Assembly (NCBI GenBank): GCA_002389675.1
Contig: DGQF01000023.1
Span: 1 to 5,531 of the forward strand
Source: Gammaproteobacteria bacterium UBA4421
GTDB lineage: Bacteria; Pseudomonadota; Gammaproteobacteria; Pseudomonadales; Azotimanducaceae
Length of the DNA stretch: 5,531 nucleotides
Reading direction: 5' to 3'
Part shown: one piece after another, positions 1 through 4,733 of the stretch
Layout: every line of letters begins with the position of its first letter
How positions within the stretch are numbered: position 1 is the stretch's first letter
Notes under the pieces: generated by a model
Database searches by the model: none
Seen by the model: the letters and a program-made list of their open reading frames with translations, nothing else
What the model was told of the DNA's origin: nothing
Translations under genes and position numbers: made by a program

Positions 1-2040
1 GCTTTGGTTAAGATGGCGAGAAGCCTTGAAGGTTCGTTAGATGAAAGCACCGCAGATGCGGCTGCGGAACTAAAGTTTAAGCTGAAGCAAATAGAACGCG
101 AAAGCGCAAAGCTGGATGATCCAGAGGTGGACCCAGGTGATGTTGAAGCCAGCATAATGCAGCTTCAAGAGGAAGTGGTGGACTTACACCAACAGCTTTA
201 TGAAGATTTGCGTGATCCTTACAGTACAGAAGCTGCAAAAGATTGGTATGATCGAGTTGTTCGCCGTCAAGTTGGCGACATATCGCGTCACGGAGTGCAG
301 GGTAGCTTCGCTAAATCTCGTAAGCTACCGCCGGAGGCCGACACATACATGGTCGACTTTTACTTGGACCCAGTAGAGGCAATAACAAATTATATCTCAG
401 GCGTTACCCGCAAGGTTGAGTATGAAAAACGCTTTGGCACAAAGACCGTTCCAAAGGGTAAGCGCCAACGGACCAGTGGAAACTCTATCGATCCGGCAAG
501 CAATGTTCACGACTTTATGAGCTATGTCTCTGAAGAAATGGCCGCAGCTGGCATGAAGGAACACGAAGTACGTCAAATACAAAAAATTGTAGAAGTGGTT
601 ACTGGAACCGGAGCACCAGCTGATTTTGCACTAGAAACCGTTTTAAATGCGCTTAATACGTTTGGCACTATGGCTTTGCTTCCGAGGGCTGTCATATCCA
701 GCGTTGCTGAACCGATGACGGCAGCTGTTACAACTGGAAGCGTGACTGACGGGTTTCGTGCTTTCGCCTATTCTCTGGACGAGTTTGCCACGTTTGTCAG
801 AGGCCGAACAGCTAGAGAGCGCAAGCAATACTACAAACAGCTGGGCAGCGTATTGGGTGTGATCGATCTTCCAGAGAGCGGAGAAGTCATTGCAAACCGT
901 GTCGGAGGTACAGCAGAGGACGATTCGAAAAACGCGCAGCGCCTTGGTCGATTCTTTTTTAGAACGGGTTTGGTCTCTATAACTAACGCGCAACGTCGTG
1001 GCAGCTTGCGGGTTGGAATACGCTACCTTGGTCAGCTTGGAGAGCAATACGCAAAGCCTGCCAGCCCAAGAATGAAAGATCGAGCGCGTGAGGTTTTGCA
1101 AGACTTTGGAGTGCGTCCAGACGACATGGATCAGTTTGCAGATTTCATGATGAACCTGGAGAAGAATGAGAAGGGCATGTACGAAATTGACAGTATCATA
1201 GATCGATCTGGTGAGCTGTCAGACATGGGTGAAATATTGGCCCTGGCCACACGTCGTTTCACAGATCAAACAATTCAAGACCCTAAGATCATTGACAGAC
1301 CAATGTTTGCAGACAGCCCCGTGGGTAGAATTGTATTCGGCATCCAGTCGTTTATTGCTGCATTCCAGCGCAATGTGCTGCTTGCATCTGCCAAGCGTGT
1401 TCAGCGTGAATACGAAAATAGAGGCATAACGTCGGCAGCGCCTTACGCGGCCCTAAATGTTGCACTACCTCTTGGCGCGTTGTACTTGTCGCACACTCTT
1501 GTTTCTGCTGTACGCGAAATGCTGTTAAACCCCGACAAGTGGGAGGAAGAGAAAGAAGCCGACAACCTTGAAATGTACTTGCTTACTCTTGGCCTTTCTC
1601 GCTCTGGTTTTACTGGGCGTATGGACCCGTTAATAAACGCAGCTACATCTTTAAAATACCAGTCAGACTTGTCGAACATGCTGGTAGGGGCTTCGGCTTC
1701 CTATTATGCCAGAGCCGCGCAAAGAATGATTTATCCCACACTTGGCCTTAATAGCCCAAACACGGTATCTGCCGAGTACCAATTTGCCCGTGGTACTTAT
1801 GATATGATTGTTCCGTTTGCTTTGAGTATCCTTGCCACGCACTCTGGGCTTGGCGGGGTTGCGCAAGCCGCAGCTGGTGTGACGGCAGCTGCCGGGTCGT
1901 CGCCGGGTGTAAAGCACTGGGTGCTGCGCAACATAATATATCAGCTCTATGATGAAGAGTATCGACCTGGGCGATCTGGGCGGAAAAGCGGATCAGGTAG
2001 CAGTGGCGGCTACATAAGCAAGGGTGGTTACTCTAATTGA
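1..2040 (+). CDS. Probable phage internal virion / DNA-ejection protein, C-terminal part (5' truncated by window)
   Basis: The frame is open from base 1 to a TGA at 2038-2040, so at least 679 codons are present and the true start is probably upstream. The TTG at 4 and ATG at 13 lack a convincing ribosome binding site. Residues about 15-70 (counted from position 4) are charged and heptad-like, suggesting a coiled coil. Hydrophobic or small-residue stretches occur at about 215-245, 478-504 and 599-640, the last very rich in Ala and Gly. The C-terminus is a low-complexity Gly/Ser tail. A very long protein with alternating charged helices and Ala/Gly-rich hydrophobic segments fits the large internal core or ejection proteins of podovirus-like phages, which leave the capsid with the DNA and help it cross the envelope. 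I recognise no catalytic motif. The assignment rests on composition and on its place next to the integration module, so it is an inference; a tape-measure-like or polyvalent protein is possible. Confidence 0.5.
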   Translation, partial: ALVKMARSLEGSLDESTADAAAELKFKLKQIERESAKLDDPEVDPGDVEASIMQLQEEVVDLHQQLYEDLRDPYSTEAAKDWYDRVVRRQVGDISRHGVQGSFAKSRKLPPEADTYMVDFYLDPVEAITNYISGVTRKVEYEKRFGTKTVPKGKRQRTSGNSIDPASNVHDFMSYVSEEMAAAGMKEHEVRQIQKIVEVVTGTGAPADFALETVLNALNTFGTMALLPRAVISSVAEPMTAAVTTGSVTDGFRAFAYSLDEFATFVRGRTARERKQYYKQLGSVLGVIDLPESGEVIANRVGGTAEDDSKNAQRLGRFFFRTGLVSITNAQRRGSLRVGIRYLGQLGEQYAKPASPRMKDRAREVLQDFGVRPDDMDQFADFMMNLEKNEKGMYEIDSIIDRSGELSDMGEILALATRRFTDQTIQDPKIIDRPMFADSPVGRIVFGIQSFIAAFQRNVLLASAKRVQREYENRGITSAAPYAALNVALPLGALYLSHTLVSAVREMLLNPDKWEEEKEADNLEMYLLTLGLSRSGFTGRMDPLINAATSLKYQSDLSNMLVGASASYYARAAQRMIYPTLGLNSPNTVSAEYQFARGTYDMIVPFALSILATHSGLGGVAQAAAGVTAAAGSSPGVKHWVLRNIIYQLYDEEYRPGRSGRKSGSGSSGGYISKGGYSN

Positions 2041-2138
2041 CCAAAATAGATTTGGCCGGCCTAGTTGGATTTGTGCTGGGAGCTGTTGCTGGATCATCGA
2101 TCACCGTTGGCGCCCTAATGCTGCTTCACTGGTGGTGA
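2037..2138 (+). CDS. Possible 33-aa single-span membrane peptide (TTG start)
   Basis: A TTG codon at 2037-2039 overlaps the TGA stop of the preceding gene (TTGA), the geometry used for translational coupling, and an AGGG-containing purine stretch at about 2020-2025 could serve as Shine-Dalgarno. The 33-codon product has a short polar start (LTKID) and then about 24 hydrophobic or small residues with glycines (GLVGFVLGAVAG followed by SSITVGALMLL), ending HWW. That is a plausible single transmembrane helix with an interfacial Trp pair. Small one-helix proteins at the end of phage late regions can act in lysis or membrane targeting, but nothing here identifies a holin or spanin. The rare start codon and short length leave open that it is not translated. 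Confidence 0.35.
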   Translation: MTKIDLAGLVGFVLGAVAGSSITVGALMLLHWW

Positions 2139-2142
2139 TGGT

Positions 2143-2352
2143 GTGGCAAAGACAGCGTTTCGACTTAAGCGCAAACAAAAGGTTTATGCCGCCAATGCCA
2201 CAGCCCTCGGTACGAACATACGAATCAAATTTCAAGAGCGCAAATTTGCTAGAGCGGATAATAAGCGATTAGCGACTACAACAGATAACAGCCAGGACGG
2301 CACCACTAACAGCGCCAAAAGGCTCTGTCGATTGCCACAATCTACATTGTAA
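2143..2352 (+). CDS. Doubtful small basic ORF (69 aa)
   Basis: This frame opens with GTG four bases after the stop of the preceding small ORF and ends at TAA 2350-2352. The first 45 residues are strongly basic (AFRLKRKQK, then IRIKFQERKFARADNKR), as in a small nucleic-acid-binding protein. The last 25 residues are Thr/Ser/Asn-rich without visible structure. No good Shine-Dalgarno is present; only GGTGGTGA at 2131-2138 is nearby. The 3' part contains one copy of the ACAGCGCCA repeat assigned to the attachment region, so that part could equally be non-coding. I recognise no family. Kept as a candidate because it is in line with the preceding genes and otherwise the stretch from 2139 to 2546 holds no gene. 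Confidence 0.25.
   Translation: MAKTAFRLKRKQKVYAANATALGTNIRIKFQERKFARADNKRLATTTDNSQDGTTNSAKRLCRLPQSTL
2309..2317 (+). repeat. ACAGCGCCA copy 1 (left-arm candidate integrase site)
   Basis: Exact 9-mer shared with three copies at 2486-2523. It is the only copy on the left side of the tRNA-like core, about 55 bp away from it, giving a P-arm/P'-arm arrangement. Probably bound by the integrase N-terminal domain; inferred. Confidence 0.5.
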
Positions 2353-2372
2353 TCAGTGGCATAATCAATAAG

Positions 2373-2394
2373 CGAATCTGTCCCGCCCCGACCA
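2373..2394 (+). other. tRNA-Pro 3'-end-like segment, candidate att core
   Basis: The segment starts CGAATC, continues TGTCC and ends CGCCCCG-A-CCA. The last eleven bases match what the 3' acceptor strand of a tRNA beginning CGGGGCG would give, with discriminator A and encoded CCA; a C1-G72 pair of this kind is typical of bacterial tRNA-Pro. CGAATC resembles the second half of a TTCGAATC T-loop. The match is imperfect: the spacing is one base longer than a standard T-arm plus acceptor, and the TT of the T-loop is replaced by AG, so it is not a functional tRNA. Phage attP cores often copy the 3' end of a host tRNA gene so that integration restores the tRNA. Confidence 0.45.
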
Positions 2395-2406
2395 CATTAT
2401 CCGTTG

Positions 2407-2472
2407 TTGATCGACAATCAACATAAGTAAAATATGGCCGAAATAAATCTGTATGCCTAAATTGATCGACAA
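2407..2472 (+). repeat. Pair of 11-bp direct repeats TTGATCGACAA
   Basis: Exact copies occur at 2407-2417 and 2462-2472, 55 bp apart. The first is also part of a dyad, TGTTGAT (2405-2411) and ATCAACA (2417-2423) around a 5-base centre. A shortened inverted copy, TGTCGAT, is at 2326-2332. They lie between the att core and the right-arm sites, where excisionase or another directionality protein would bind. AATCGACA also appears twice in the repressor-cro control region. Confidence 0.5.
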
Positions 2473-2485
2473 CTACAGACAAAAT

Positions 2486-2523
2486 ACAGCGCCAATGGTG
2501 CTAAACAGCGCCATACAGCGCCA
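2486..2523 (+). repeat. Three direct copies of ACAGCGCCA (right-arm candidate integrase sites)
   Basis: Exact copies lie at 2486-2494, 2505-2513 and 2515-2523. Start-to-start spacings are 19 and 10 bp, close to two turns and one turn of the helix, so bound proteins would lie on about the same face. The cluster lies 24 bp from the integrase stop codon. Helically phased tandem sites fit cooperative binding by integrase. Confidence 0.6.
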
Positions 2524-2529
2524 CTAATT

Positions 2530-2543
2530 CACGACGATTCGTG
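2530..2543. other. Small inverted repeat after the integrase gene
   Basis: CACGA (2530-2534) and TCGTG (2539-2543) form a 5-bp stem with a 4-base loop, 3 bp past the integrase stop codon. There is no T-run on the leftward transcript, so it is not a typical intrinsic terminator; it could protect the mRNA 3' end or be chance. Confidence 0.25.
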
Positions 2544-2546
2544 GCC

Positions 2547-3590
2547 CTACGATCCTTCAAAAACATCTTCAAGGTAATCTGGGGAAAGATGCTGATAGTT
2601 TTCAATCACTGTCTTTTCCTTGTCACCTAAAAACATTGCAACCTTTTTTAAAGGTACACCGCGTAGCACTGCTTGGGTTGCCCAGGTGTGCCGAAAGACA
2701 TGCGGGTGCAGACCTTCGATACCAAGATCACTAGCTAATTTCTTTAACGGCGACCACACTCCGTTGCTGTGATCGATAACGAAATCGTTTATACGTTCCT
2801 CAAACGCACGTTCCAGCACTGGACGCAACACGGGCGAAATAGGCACTGTTGGGCGTTTCTTTTGAGTTTGAAGGCGTCCCTCTTGATTAAAGTATATTTG
2901 GTTCAAATCAAACTTAACCTGGTCCCACTTTAATTCGCAGATCGCAGTCTTGCGCTGCGCAGTTTCCAGCGCAAGCATCACAAAGCGACCAATGCGTGAC
3001 ATGCGATTCGATCCTCTCATAGCTAAATTTGGACACGTTTCACGCAGCAACTGTATCTCGTCTTTACTTAGCACTCGATTTCGGGGTGGGGATGCGTGGG
3101 GCAATTCGATGTAAGGTATCATTGTTTGCGGCAGTCTTTGTTCTTTAGGCTCTACGCGCTCGACCATAAAGCGCAGCGCAGCCCGTAACCGCTGCAACTC
3201 TGCCCTCACGGTGCTGTTTGATGCTTTAGATGTGCCAATCTTGGCGTTCTGGCGTAGATGACAGTATGTCCGAGAATGCTCACGCTCAATTTCTGATACG
3301 TGCATTCTACCGAAATATTTGTTTAGGTTCTTACAAATTGACGGGTATCTGCTTTCCGATAGCATCCGTCCAGTGATCCATTGCTGCATCCACAGTTCTA
3401 ATACATCTTCTACACGCGGATTGTCTTGCACTTCGATGTGCAGCCGTCGCTCTTTCAGCCAGCCCTGAAACCGTACTTCCGCTGTCTGTAAATCTTTTGT
3501 CCGTAAGCTATCTCGCTTGCTTCTTCCGTTTTTTGGGTAACTGACGTACCAGTGTTCATTTCTTTTTTGTAACCTTGGTGGCTTTGACAT
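2547..3590 (-). CDS. int: Tyrosine recombinase / phage integrase
   Basis: A 347-aa site-specific recombinase that would join attP to a chromosomal attB and, with a directionality factor, reverse this. Residues about 1-50 are basic with aromatics (NEHWYVSY near 11-18) and fit an arm-binding N-terminal domain. Residues about 56-150 are helical and fit the SAM-like core-binding domain. The catalytic domain follows from about 170: Arg213 in TAQRKTAICELKW, a basic Lys244/Lys245 turn, His297-x-x-Arg300 in HPHVFRHTWAT, and the nucleophile Tyr332 in ENYQHL. The usual second His, in an LGH motif, is Asp323 here (FLGD), which is unusual. The ATG start is supported by AGAGGT (3597-3602, minus strand), 6 bases upstream. 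It overlaps the upstream HTH gene by 136 bases and ends near the attP repeats. Family assignment is certain; the effect of the Asp is unknown. Confidence 0.96.
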   Translation of the reverse strand: MSKPPRLQKRNEHWYVSYPKNGRSKRDSLRTKDLQTAEVRFQGWLKERRLHIEVQDNPRVEDVLELWMQQWITGRMLSESRYPSICKNLNKYFGRMHVSEIEREHSRTYCHLRQNAKIGTSKASNSTVRAELQRLRAALRFMVERVEPKEQRLPQTMIPYIELPHASPPRNRVLSKDEIQLLRETCPNLAMRGSNRMSRIGRFVMLALETAQRKTAICELKWDQVKFDLNQIYFNQEGRLQTQKKRPTVPISPVLRPVLERAFEERINDFVIDHSNGVWSPLKKLASDLGIEGLHPHVFRHTWATQAVLRGVPLKKVAMFLGDKEKTVIENYQHLSPDYLEDVFEGS

Positions 3591-3751
3591 CGTGATACCT
3601 CTATAAATTTCTCAACCGCTGCCTGGGGGATGCGAACAGCGGTGTTTGTCAGTCGAATGGTGGGGAGAAATCCGTTCTTTCTGTACCTGGTGATCGTCTT
3701 GATCGACACTGACAGCAAACGTGCAGCCTCCTTTTGAGTTAGAAGCTGCAC
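3455..3751 (-). CDS. Excisionase-type / MerR-like helix-turn-helix protein
   Basis: A 98-aa protein whose first 52 residues form a compact winged-helix DNA-binding domain of the excisionase/AlpA/HTH_17 type. LTQKEAARLLSVSIKTITRY gives the helix-turn-helix, NGFLPTIRL the wing start, and VRIPQAAVEKFIE the closing strand and helix. The start is GTG at 3749-3751; the ATG two bases upstream is out of frame and stops after four codons. An AAAGG lies about 8 bases before the GTG, inside the end of the repressor gene, only four bases upstream, which suggests translational coupling. The last 45 residues are read from the integrase 5' end in another frame and look unstructured, so they may be incidental. 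Position before int suggests a recombination directionality factor, though it could also be a second regulator of the lysogeny operon. Confidence 0.75.
   Translation of the reverse strand: MQLLTQKEAARLLSVSIKTITRYRKNGFLPTIRLTNTAVRIPQAAVEKFIEVSRCQSHQGYKKEMNTGTSVTQKTEEASEIAYGQKIYRQRKYGFRAG
3597..3602 (-). promoter_or_regulatory. Ribosome binding site of int
   Basis: AGAGGT on the minus strand lies 6 bases before the integrase ATG (3588-3590) and decides this start although it falls inside the upstream HTH gene. Confidence 0.6.
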
Positions 3752-3755
3752 ATCG

Positions 3756-4169
3756 TTAACCTTTTAGGATTTTCATAACTTCTAAAGCCTTGGCTGCGGG
3801 AACCTTCATGTTCACGCGCAGCCAGAAATTTTCGGCATCGCTCTCGATAGACTTGATTTCAAGCGTTGGCTGCTCGTTAGCGTTTGCTTGCGCGTCATAG
3901 TTAGGAAACAGCACGTCAACCTCAACATCTAGTGCGTCGGCCAATTTGGTAAGGTTCTTTGGCGAAGGCACTGAACGGCCTCGGACGTACTGGCTGATCG
4001 AATCTCGACCCATCCCAGACGCGCGCGATAGATCGCTTTGTGACATGCGCTTTTGCATCATGAAATTGTACAGTCTTTTGCCAAATTCCTGTCTAGTGAG
4101 AATTTTTTGGCTGTAATCTATGCTGTTGTCTGGGCTATTACCGCCCCTAGTCATTATCGATTTTGTCAT
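3756..4169 (-). CDS. CI-type XRE-family repressor without peptidase domain
   Basis: A 137-aa putative lysogeny repressor. The start is ATG 4167-4169, preceded by GGGGAG four bases upstream; the frame stays open to 4232 but that extension runs into the promoter area. Residues 1-26 are a polar leader. An XRE/HTH_3 domain spans about 29-88 (FGKRLYNFMMQKRMSQSDLSRASGM... then SISQYVRGRSVPSPKNL, ending VDVLFP), with SQSDLSRASGM and DSISQYVRGR as the two DNA-contact helices. The C-terminus (about 101-137, FWLRVNMKVPAAKALEVMKIL) is short and may be a dimerisation strand and helix. There is no S24/LexA-like Ser-Lys peptidase, so RecA-driven self-cleavage is not expected. It is divergent from the Cro-like gene and first in a leftward repressor-HTH-int operon. 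Role as repressor is inferred from fold and position. Confidence 0.85.
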   Translation of the reverse strand: MTKSIMTRGGNSPDNSIDYSQKILTRQEFGKRLYNFMMQKRMSQSDLSRASGMGRDSISQYVRGRSVPSPKNLTKLADALDVEVDVLFPNYDAQANANEQPTLEIKSIESDAENFWLRVNMKVPAAKALEVMKILKG

Positions 4170-4173
4170 GTTA

Positions 4174-4179
4174 CTCCCC
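4174..4179 (-). promoter_or_regulatory. Ribosome binding site of the repressor
   Basis: GGGGAG on the minus strand, four bases (TAAC) before ATG 4167-4169. It is the reason for preferring this start over codons up to position 4232. Confidence 0.7.
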
Positions 4180-4210
4180 AAGCAATCGACACCTTTTGAC
4201 TGACAATGTG

Positions 4211-4239
4211 CATATATCTGCCAAATTGGCAATGTAATT
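4211..4239 (-). promoter_or_regulatory. Candidate leftward promoter for repressor-HTH-int
   Basis: On the minus strand TATATG (4211-4216) could be a -10 box with a weak AATTAC (4234-4239) as -35, 17 bp apart. The poor -35 would fit a promoter needing activation. This is the best candidate I see, not a strong one. Confidence 0.3.
4219..4231. promoter_or_regulatory. Perfect 13-bp palindrome, candidate operator
   Basis: TGCCAA-A-TTGGCA is a perfect 6+1+6 dyad, the shape bound by an HTH dimer. It lies inside the spacer of the candidate leftward promoter, so occupancy would block repressor-operon transcription. Only one full copy is seen, so it may be specific for one of the two regulators. Confidence 0.5.
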
Positions 4240-4255
4240 TTTTTAATAATTTATA

Positions 4256-4285
4256 TTGACCCGCCACATGGGCTGTGCTTTTAAT
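4256..4285 (+). promoter_or_regulatory. Rightward early promoter (PR-like)
   Basis: TTGACC (4256-4261) and TTTAAT (4280-4285) each match the sigma-70 consensus at five of six positions, with an 18-bp spacer. Transcription would start near 4292, about 30 bases before the Cro-like ATG. The -10 overlaps an AATCGACA motif (4283-4290), where a repressor could compete with polymerase. Confidence 0.55.
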
Positions 4286-4321
4286 CGACAAATAAGAATT
4301 TCTAACTACAAGTGGCACGTT

Positions 4322-4555
4322 ATGAAGACAAACATATCTATCAATGCGAGACTTCTTGTCCGTGATTTCGGTGGGCTTACCGCAGCAACACGCGGTCTTA
4401 ACGAAGTAGGACATCAAATCACTAAAAACGCAGTCGACAAGTGGCGCAGGCGTGAAAGCCTGCCGTCGGAGTCGATGTTGGCGTTTGCCGTATTGGCAAA
4501 ACAAAAGAACCAGCGATTCGAATTGCTGGATTACGTTATCAAAAAAGGAGAGTAA
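4322..4555 (+). CDS. Cro-like small HTH regulator
   Basis: A 77-aa putative DNA-binding protein transcribed away from the repressor, in the position of cro. I chose ATG 4322 because the promoter -35 and -10 lie at 4256-4285, which rules out the in-frame TTG 4256 and ATG 4268; AAGTGG at 4310-4315 is a modest ribosome binding site. Residues 9-60 show the pattern of short Cro/YdaS-like HTH proteins: ARLLVRDFGGLTAATRGL, then ITKNAVDKWRRRESLPSE, in which VDKWRRR would lie in the recognition helix and LP mark the following turn, then an Ala-rich helix. Its C-terminus ends KKGE and its last codons contain the Shine-Dalgarno of the next ORF. It probably turns down repressor transcription during lytic growth. 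Family is suggested by fold pattern, not by a firm match. Confidence 0.7.
   Translation: MKTNISINARLLVRDFGGLTAATRGLNEVGHQITKNAVDKWRRRESLPSESMLAFAVLAKQKNQRFELLDYVIKKGE
4545..4550 (+). promoter_or_regulatory. Strong Shine-Dalgarno before the 58-aa ORF
   Basis: AAGGAG with a 6-base spacer to ATG 4557 supports translation of an ORF that composition alone would not. Confidence 0.65.
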
Positions 4556-4556
4556 A

Positions 4557-4733
4557 ATGACGTTTATTGAAAATTGCATAGGCAAAATGCCAAGCGCAGC
4601 GGGGATAGATTTAAAAACTTGCGGCGGAAGTGTGCCGGGCGTCTTTAGGTTGGGCTGGTGGCCCACTTCAAGCTGGGCTTTTTCGACACGCGGCCCAACA
4701 CAGCGTGGTCAAAGCAAATGGATGACAATGTAA
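4557..4733 (+). CDS. Small Trp-rich early ORF of unknown function (58 aa)
   Basis: The ORF has the best ribosome binding site in the window: AAGGAG at 4545-4550, six bases before ATG 4557, directly after the stop of the Cro-like gene. The 58-aa product is not a recognised family. It has two Cys (residues 7 and 22), a Gly-rich middle and four Trp in the second half (GWWPTSSW and a later KW). The Trp codons fall on the predicted terminator/antiterminator hairpins at 4651-4683, so the ORF may be partly regulatory, its translation affecting read-through. It overlaps the next gene by 16 bases if that gene starts at 4718. Strong initiation signal, unusual composition, unknown role. Confidence 0.55.
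   Translation: MTFIENCIGKMPSAAGIDLKTCGGSVPGVFRLGWWPTSSWAFSTRGPTQRGQSKWMTM
4651..4683 (+). terminator. Possible early intrinsic terminator with competing antiterminator hairpin
   Basis: GCCCA (4661-4665) can pair with TGGGC (4674-4678), which is followed at once by five T (4679-4683): a short GC-rich stem with a U-run. The same GCCCA can instead pair with an earlier TGGGC (4651-4655), forming a 5-bp stem with a 5-base loop that excludes the terminator. Its place after the Cro-like gene resembles the early tR1-type terminator of lambdoid phages. Stems are only 5 bp, so efficiency may be low. Confidence 0.35.

Larger units (their letters stand above)
2300..2546. other. attP: Putative phage attachment site region (attP) beside int
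   Basis: This stretch next to the 3' end of the integrase gene carries no convincing gene but is rich in short repeats arranged as in lambda-type attP sites. ACAGCGCCA occurs at 2309-2317 on one side and at 2486-2494, 2505-2513 and 2515-2523 on the other. A tRNA-Pro-like 3' end lies between them (2373-2394). Two TTGATCGACAA copies (2407-2417, 2462-2472) sit between that core and the right-hand arm. In phages with an arm-binding integrase, such direct repeats bind the integrase N-terminal domain and flanking sites bind Xis or host bending proteins. The repeats are seen directly; their role is inferred. Confidence 0.6.
4170..4321. promoter_or_regulatory. Divergent repressor/cro control region (operator region)
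   Basis: These 152 bp separate the repressor and Cro-like starts. They hold an AT-rich middle (about 4232-4257), a 13-bp palindrome (4219-4231), and AATCGACA at 4184-4191 and 4283-4290. The left copy lies between the leftward promoter and the repressor Shine-Dalgarno; the right copy overlaps the rightward -10 element. This is the expected location for the repressor and Cro operators of the switch. Confidence 0.7.

Noticed and set aside
643..1101. Minus-strand open frame of about 152 codons
   Set aside because: It lies wholly opposite the long virion gene; its Cys/Ser/Arg-rich translation is typical of an antisense shadow.
2320..2394. Complete tRNA gene
   Set aside because: Only the 3' end resembles a tRNA; upstream bases do not give matching acceptor, D or anticodon arms, and the T-loop lacks its TT.
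2486..2523. CRISPR-like array
   Set aside because: Repeats are only 9 bp with spacings of 10 and 19 bp, far too short for CRISPR repeats and spacers; arm-type binding sites fit better.
2530..2543. Intrinsic terminator of the integrase operon
   Set aside because: The 5-bp stem is not followed by a U-run on the leftward transcript.
4170..4232. N-terminal extension of the repressor up to 4232 on the minus strand
   Set aside because: It lacks a ribosome site and covers the palindrome and promoter; ATG 4167-4169 has GGGGAG at good spacing.
4256..4321. Longer Cro-like protein starting at TTG 4256 or ATG 4268
   Set aside because: The -35 and -10 of the rightward promoter lie at 4256-4285, so these codons would be upstream of the transcript start.
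4166..4666. Minus-strand open frame of about 166 codons
   Set aside because: It lies opposite the Cro-like gene and 58-aa ORF, crosses the control region, has no ribosome site and no recognisable domain.
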